A DNA stretch of 64,000 bases from Bacillus sp. UNC41MFS5. Its GTDB lineage: Bacteria > Bacillota > Bacilli > Bacillales_B > DSM-18226. Under the pieces are notes generated by a model. That model did not search any database and was not told where the DNA came from. It was given only the letters and a program-made list of their open reading frames with translations. The position numbers and the translations under genes were made by a program. The DNA lies in NCBI RefSeq assembly GCF_000686805.1, contig NZ_KK366017.1, forward strand, positions 1,285,183 through 1,349,182. Reading direction: 5' to 3'. Below are positions 60,074 through 64,000 of the stretch, piece by piece (the stretch's first letter is position 1; each line of letters begins with the position of its first letter).

Positions 60074-61102
60074 ATGTTTTCGATGAAAAGAATTTCAGCA
60101 GTCATGTGTGCAGGAGCTTTGGCACTAAGCTTGGGGGCTTGCAGCAGTAAAGAAACAGCGAGCTCAGGTAAAAAAGAGACAGGAACTGGTTATCCAACCA
60201 AATCGATTAGTGTTGTCGCACCTTCTGGAGCAGGTGGAGGCTGGGATTTAACGGCTCGATCATTCACAAAAGTGCTAAGCGAAACAAAGTTAGTAAAACA
60301 GCCATTAACAGTTGAGAACAAGCCTGGCGGCGGTGGAGCCGTATTTATGGCAGAATACGCCACCCAGCAGGCAGAAAATAATGACATGTTGTTTGTCAAT
60401 TCACCACCAATTATTATCAACAATTTAAAGAAAGAAGGAAACAGCCCTTACGGTTATAAAAATACCACTCCATTAGCACAGCTAACCAAAGACTATGGCG
60501 CGATTGTTGTCAAAACTGATTCCAAATTTAAAGATCTAAAATCAGTTTTGGAAGAGGTCAAAAAGGATCCAGCAAAGTTGACATTTGCGGGAGGATCCGC
60601 ACCGGGCTCAATGGACCATTTAGTTTCGATTCTTCCAGCCTATAAATACGGGGTTGACCCAACTAAAATTAAATATGTTTCCTATGATGGCGGTGGAGAA
60701 GCAATTACAGCATTACTTGGAGGAAACGCAGATGTCATTGGAACTGATGCCTCTAGTGTGAAAGAATTCCTTAAAGCTGGTAAGGTTCGCGTGCTTGCAA
60801 TTACTTCATCCGAACGTTTAGCTGGCGATTTTAAAGATGTTCCAACTGCGAAGGAACAAGGTGTTGATGCAGAATTTACGATTTGGCGTGGAGTTTTTGG
60901 ACCTGAAAAAATGTCAGCGGAAGCAAAATCATATTGGGAAAAAACAATTGATAAATTAGTCCAATCACCTGATTGGAAGACGGAAGTCGAAACACAAGGT
61001 TGGGAATTAGAATATAAAAACAGTGCAGATTTTAAAAAGTTCCTGGAAGACCAAGAAACACAAGTTCAGCAATTATTAAAAGCATTGGGAATGCAGAAGT
61101 AA
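60074..61102 (+). CDS. Tripartite tricarboxylate transporter substrate-binding lipoprotein (TctC/Bug family)
   Basis: 342 residues. Lipoprotein signal MKRISAVMCAGALALSLGACSS with lipobox LGAC, then YPTKSISVVAPSGAGGGWDLTARSF, the Bug-family first strand and ligand loop, and later GGGSAPGS-like (FAGGSAPGSMDHLV) and GGNADVIGTDAS motifs. Binds a di- or tricarboxylate or similar acid outside the membrane and delivers it to TctA/TctB. First gene of the operon behind a cre box. Ribosome site AAAGGGGGAAATG. Confidence 0.93.
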   Translation: MFSMKRISAVMCAGALALSLGACSSKETASSGKKETGTGYPTKSISVVAPSGAGGGWDLTARSFTKVLSETKLVKQPLTVENKPGGGGAVFMAEYATQQAENNDMLFVNSPPIIINNLKKEGNSPYGYKNTTPLAQLTKDYGAIVVKTDSKFKDLKSVLEEVKKDPAKLTFAGGSAPGSMDHLVSILPAYKYGVDPTKIKYVSYDGGGEAITALLGGNADVIGTDASSVKEFLKAGKVRVLAITSSERLAGDFKDVPTAKEQGVDAEFTIWRGVFGPEKMSAEAKSYWEKTIDKLVQSPDWKTEVETQGWELEYKNSADFKKFLEDQETQVQQLLKALGMQK

Positions 61103-61172
61103 TTAAAGCGGGAAGGAAGGACTTTCTCCTTCCCTTTCATTATTTTATTGTAAACGGATTGGAGGGATTCTG

Positions 61173-61625
61173 ATGGACATTAAATTTGATCGCATTGCTG
61201 CTATATTGTTTCTAACTGTAGGAACCTTATTTATTATTGGAAGCAGGAATATTGCCAGCTCCTCTTATGGGAGTGTAGTTGGTCCGGATATCTTTCCATT
61301 TTTTCTCGGGGGTCTGTTAGTGATCTTAAGTATTCGCTTATTTTATGAAACCTTTAATGGAAAAAAGCAGGAAAAGGAAAAAGAAAAATTGCAGTACAAG
61401 CCTTTTATTATCATTTTTATCGCTACTCTCGTTTATATTTTGACACTAGAATCCGTTGGCTATGTAATCACAACCTTTCTATTTCTTTTTGTCTGCTTTC
61501 AAACAATGGAACGTGGAAAATGGCTTACTTCACTACTCATTTCTGGATGTTTCTCAGCATTTGTCTATTTCATATTTGTCGAAGTACTAAAAGGAACACT
61601 TCCTGGGTGGCCCATTTGGTTTTAG
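61173..61625 (+). CDS. Tripartite tricarboxylate transporter small membrane subunit (TctB)
   Basis: 150 residues with four membrane helices. The TctB pattern is visible: FDRIAAILFLTVGTLFIIGSR, YGSVVGPDIFPFFLGGLLVILSIRLFYETF, then a charged loop and two further helices ending in EVLKGTLPGWPIWF. Middle gene between the binding protein and TctA, with AATTGGAGGG as ribosome site. Confidence 0.92.
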   Translation: MDIKFDRIAAILFLTVGTLFIIGSRNIASSSYGSVVGPDIFPFFLGGLLVILSIRLFYETFNGKKQEKEKEKLQYKPFIIIFIATLVYILTLESVGYVITTFLFLFVCFQTMERGKWLTSLLISGCFSAFVYFIFVEVLKGTLPGWPIWF

Positions 61626-61681
61626 TCGATTAGATTATGGTGTCAGGCACCATATTTTTTAGGATGAATGGGGGATATAGA

Positions 61682-63208
61682 ATGAATACTCTGGATTATT
61701 TGTTGCACGGATTTGGTTCTGCACTTATTTGGTATAATTTGATTTTTGCTTTTGTTGGGGTATTAATTGGGACAGCTGTTGGGGTGTTACCGGGGATTGG
61801 TCCGATGAGCGGTGTTGCCTTGCTTATTCCTGTTACCGCTTCCATTACGGGAGGTCTTCCTCCTGAGCAAGCGGCCACGAGCGCTATTATTCTCCTGGCC
61901 GGTGTATACTATGGGGCCATGTATGGGGGATCGACTACTTCTATTCTATTAAATACACCTGGAGAGTCATCTTCCGTCGTGACCACATTAGATGGTTACC
62001 AGATGGCTAAGAAGGGACGGGCAGGGAGTGCCTTGTCAATTGCCGCGATCGGGTCGTTTGTGGCGGGAATCTTCACGCTGGTCGCACTTATTGTCTTAGC
62101 GAAACCATTGTCAAATATAGCCCTTAAATTTGGTCCTGCTGAATATTTCTCGCTAATGCTATTAGGACTAGGAGCTGTAAGTGGGTTGGCAGGAAAGTCC
62201 GTTACGAAAGCGTTAATTATGACCGTATGTGGCTTGCTGCTTGCTACGATTGGAATTGATAATGTTTCTGGGATCGGCCGTTTTACTTTTGATTTGCCTT
62301 GGTTGTACCAAGGAATTGAATTCTTGACGATTGCGGTAGGTTTATTTGCCTTAGGAGAGGTTTTTAAAACAATCCTAGAAAAAGAAGAAGAAGATACAAA
62401 AATGGCAAAGATTAATAATTTAATCCCTTCTAAAGAAGAGTTGAAAGAATCAGCTGCACCAATCGCCAGGGGGTCGCTCTTAGGTTTCTTTATCGGGATT
62501 TTACCCGGAGCGGGCGCGACTCTAGCATCCTTTTTTTCGTACATTTTAGAAAAGAAGATAGCTAAAGACCCATCTAAATTTGGAACGGGGGCCATTGCTG
62601 GTGTGGCAGCGCCAGAATCGGCCAACAATGCGGCATCAGGCGGAGCAATGATCCCATTATTAACCTTAGGAATTCCAGGTTCGGGTACAACCGCCATCCT
62701 GATGGGGGCATTGATGATGTATAATGTTCAGCCAGGGCCGTTATTATTTGAAGATCATCCCCAAGTAGCGTGGGGCTTGATTGCAAGTATGTTTATTGGA
62801 AATATCATGCTACTCATTCTTAACCTTCCGCTTGTTAAGGTATTTGCAAAAATTATTCAGACCCCTAAGCAATATTTAATTCCTATTATTATTGCGATCT
62901 CTATTTTCGGTGTTTATGCGGTACAAGTCTCAGTTTATGACCTGTTACTATTATTAGGCTGCGGTGTCATTGGCTATTTCTTAAACAAACATGATTACCC
63001 GATTGCTCCATTAGTGTTAGGGCTTGTTTTGGGGCCAATGGTTGAGAATAATCTGCGCAGGGCCTTAACGATTTTCAATGGAGATTTTGGACCATTTTTC
63101 ACTCGTCCGATTTCATTAGGATTCTTAATTATGACGGCTCTTTGGTTGGTGATCCCGGTATTAATGAAAATGAGAGGAAAAAATGTGGTCATAAACGAAG
63201 AAGCATGA
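61682..63208 (+). CDS. Tripartite tricarboxylate transporter large membrane subunit (TctA)
   Basis: 508 residues with about 12 helices. The hallmark GVLPGIGPMSGVALLIPVT near residue 40 is mirrored by ILPGAGATLASFFSYILEKK in the second half, and GAMYGGSTTSILLNTPGESSSVVTTLDGYQMAKKGRAG and PESANNAASGGAMIPLLTLGIPGSGTTAIL are classic TctA motifs. ATG 61682 after GAATGGGGG is used; the frame extends 15 codons upstream. Carries out the sodium- or proton-driven import of the acid delivered by TctC. Confidence 0.94.
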   Translation: MNTLDYLLHGFGSALIWYNLIFAFVGVLIGTAVGVLPGIGPMSGVALLIPVTASITGGLPPEQAATSAIILLAGVYYGAMYGGSTTSILLNTPGESSSVVTTLDGYQMAKKGRAGSALSIAAIGSFVAGIFTLVALIVLAKPLSNIALKFGPAEYFSLMLLGLGAVSGLAGKSVTKALIMTVCGLLLATIGIDNVSGIGRFTFDLPWLYQGIEFLTIAVGLFALGEVFKTILEKEEEDTKMAKINNLIPSKEELKESAAPIARGSLLGFFIGILPGAGATLASFFSYILEKKIAKDPSKFGTGAIAGVAAPESANNAASGGAMIPLLTLGIPGSGTTAILMGALMMYNVQPGPLLFEDHPQVAWGLIASMFIGNIMLLILNLPLVKVFAKIIQTPKQYLIPIIIAISIFGVYAVQVSVYDLLLLLGCGVIGYFLNKHDYPIAPLVLGLVLGPMVENNLRRALTIFNGDFGPFFTRPISLGFLIMTALWLVIPVLMKMRGKNVVINEEA

Positions 63209-63231
63209 TGTTCAAAAAGTTCTGATTATTG

Positions 63232-63264
63232 CAAAAAACTCCTTTTTTTAAGGAGTTTTTTTAT
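63232..63264 (+). terminator. Terminator after tctA
   Basis: AAAACTCCTT / AAGGAGTTTT with a 5-T loop and trailing Ts; separates the transporter operon from the kinase gene. Confidence 0.85.
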
Positions 63265-63289
63265 ATATGATAGAAGTAGAGGTGCATGT

Positions 63290-64000
63290 ATGCGATTACA
63301 TACGAAATTGATGCTAGGCATTTTTATAGTAATTATCCTCATTGGCGGGATTTTCGAACTAACTTTTAAAAATATTATGGAGTCCAATCTTAAGCATGAA
63401 AAAGGAACGAAGGCTTTATCTGTGGCGCAGTCCATTTCAAATATACCAGAGATACAAAAAGCTTTTTCTAATAAAAACCCCTCTGCCATTATTCAACCAA
63501 TCGCCGAAAAAATTCGCAAACAGGTTGGTGCGGAATTTATTGTTATAGGTAATCGCCAGGAGATTCGCTATTCTCATCCCGATCCTACCCGTTTAGGACA
63601 AAAAATGGTGGGTGGAGATAATCAGCGAGTCTTTAAAGGAGAATCAGTTATCTCTGAGTCAATTGGAACCCTTGGTCCATCTCTAAGAGGGAAGGCTCCT
63701 ATTATTAGTGACGGCAAAGTAATTGGTGTAGTTTCAGTTGGCTATCTTCAAACGGATATTGAAAAAGAAGTAGGAAAGATACGAAGGAAAATTTTTATTA
63801 CCACGATGATTATTTTACTAGGAGGATTACTGGCGGCATTATTAATCTCGTTAAATATTAAAAGAGCCATTTTTGGACTTGAACCGAAAGAAATTGCTTG
63901 GATGTACCAAGAGAAACATGCCATCTTAGAATCCATTCATGAGGGGATTATCGCCATTGATACGAATGGACGAATAACCGTCGTCAATGAAACCGCACAT
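63290..64000 (+). CDS. CitA/DcuS-type sensor histidine kinase (3' end outside window)
   Basis: First 237 residues of a two-component sensor. MRLHTKLMLGIFIVIILIGGIFELTF is membrane helix 1. An extracytoplasmic PAS-like citrate/dicarboxylate domain (about 30-160) follows, with wording such as IAEKIRKQVGAEFIVIGN, RYSHPDPTRLGQKMVGGD and RGKAPIISDGKVIGVVSVGYL, which is diagnostic for CitA/DcuS kinases. Membrane helix 2 (about 166-188) leads to the start of the cytosolic PAS domain (ILESIHEGIIAIDTNGRITVVNETA). The ATG has GAGGTG upstream. It probably senses the acid imported by TctABC and, with a regulator beyond the edge, induces that operon. Confidence 0.9.
   Translation, partial: MRLHTKLMLGIFIVIILIGGIFELTFKNIMESNLKHEKGTKALSVAQSISNIPEIQKAFSNKNPSAIIQPIAEKIRKQVGAEFIVIGNRQEIRYSHPDPTRLGQKMVGGDNQRVFKGESVISESIGTLGPSLRGKAPIISDGKVIGVVSVGYLQTDIEKEVGKIRRKIFITTMIILLGGLLAALLISLNIKRAIFGLEPKEIAWMYQEKHAILESIHEGIIAIDTNGRITVVNETAH

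Noticed and set aside
61996..62697. 233-residue minus-strand ORF inside tctA
   Set aside because: Antisense to a clear TctA; composition (Pro, Ala, Lys, Ser rich) is typical of a shadow frame.

Overview
This window looks like chromosome of a low-GC, endospore-forming member of the Bacillaceae (Bacillus/Neobacillus-like). The grounds are the AT-rich sequence, strong AGGAGG-type ribosome sites, TTG and GTG starts, a GerA-type spore germinant-receptor operon, a sporulation-kinase-like histidine kinase, CcpA-type cre boxes and a GC-rich interspersed repeat typical of bacilli. I see no rRNA, tRNA, CRISPR, insertion sequence or prophage; a lone holin gene is the only phage-like item. Both edges cut genes: an ABC ATPase on the left and a CitA-type sensor kinase on the right. 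No species can be assigned.

Layout. 1-3.8 kb: MacB-like ABC exporter, holin, MFS transporter, small membrane protein. 4-11.9 kb: germinant receptor A-C-B-B with two tandem B subunits, then a convergent PAS kinase and an acetyltransferase. 12-24.7 kb: a large catabolic region. A beta-oxidation-like operon (acyl-CoA dehydrogenase, reductase, two-part MaoC hydratase) and a separate SDR gene each sit behind a similar TetR-type operator. They are followed by two acyl-CoA ligases, a metallo-beta-lactamase-fold hydrolase, an R2-like ligand-binding oxidase (R2lox), an aldehyde dehydrogenase and an iron alcohol dehydrogenase. 24.8-29 kb: acetyltransferase, inorganic pyrophosphatase ppaC, EamA transporter, NCS2 nucleobase permease. 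29-35.4 kb: a PucR-like regulator divergent from two M20 amidohydrolases and a DUF3311/sodium-solute symporter pair, probably for ureide or N-acyl compounds. 35.5-41.4 kb: mixed small genes (HAD phosphatase, zinc ribbon, tag glycosylase, TetR-CBS operon bracketed by two paralogous 53-residue genes, csoR).

41.7-54.5 kb is the most striking part: an exported copper-oxidase locus. Two adjacent multicopper-oxidase-like proteins each carry only half of the copper ligands, and together they supply a full set. The first has a twin-arginine signal, the second has none, and a tatA gene follows. Then come CopC and CopD homologues and a 1492-residue, apparently six-cupredoxin oxidase whose only intact copper motifs lie in domains 2 and 3, in permuted order. 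A PKD-domain surface protein, two small envelope proteins and a convergent ECF sigma/anti-sigma pair complete the region.

54.5-64 kb: Atg22-like transporter with a phosphodiesterase, an alpha/beta hydrolase, and a tripartite tricarboxylate transporter (TctC-TctB-TctA) behind a cre box, followed by the start of its likely sensor kinase.

Coordinates and motifs were read by eye. Family names rest on recognised motifs, not on database searches.
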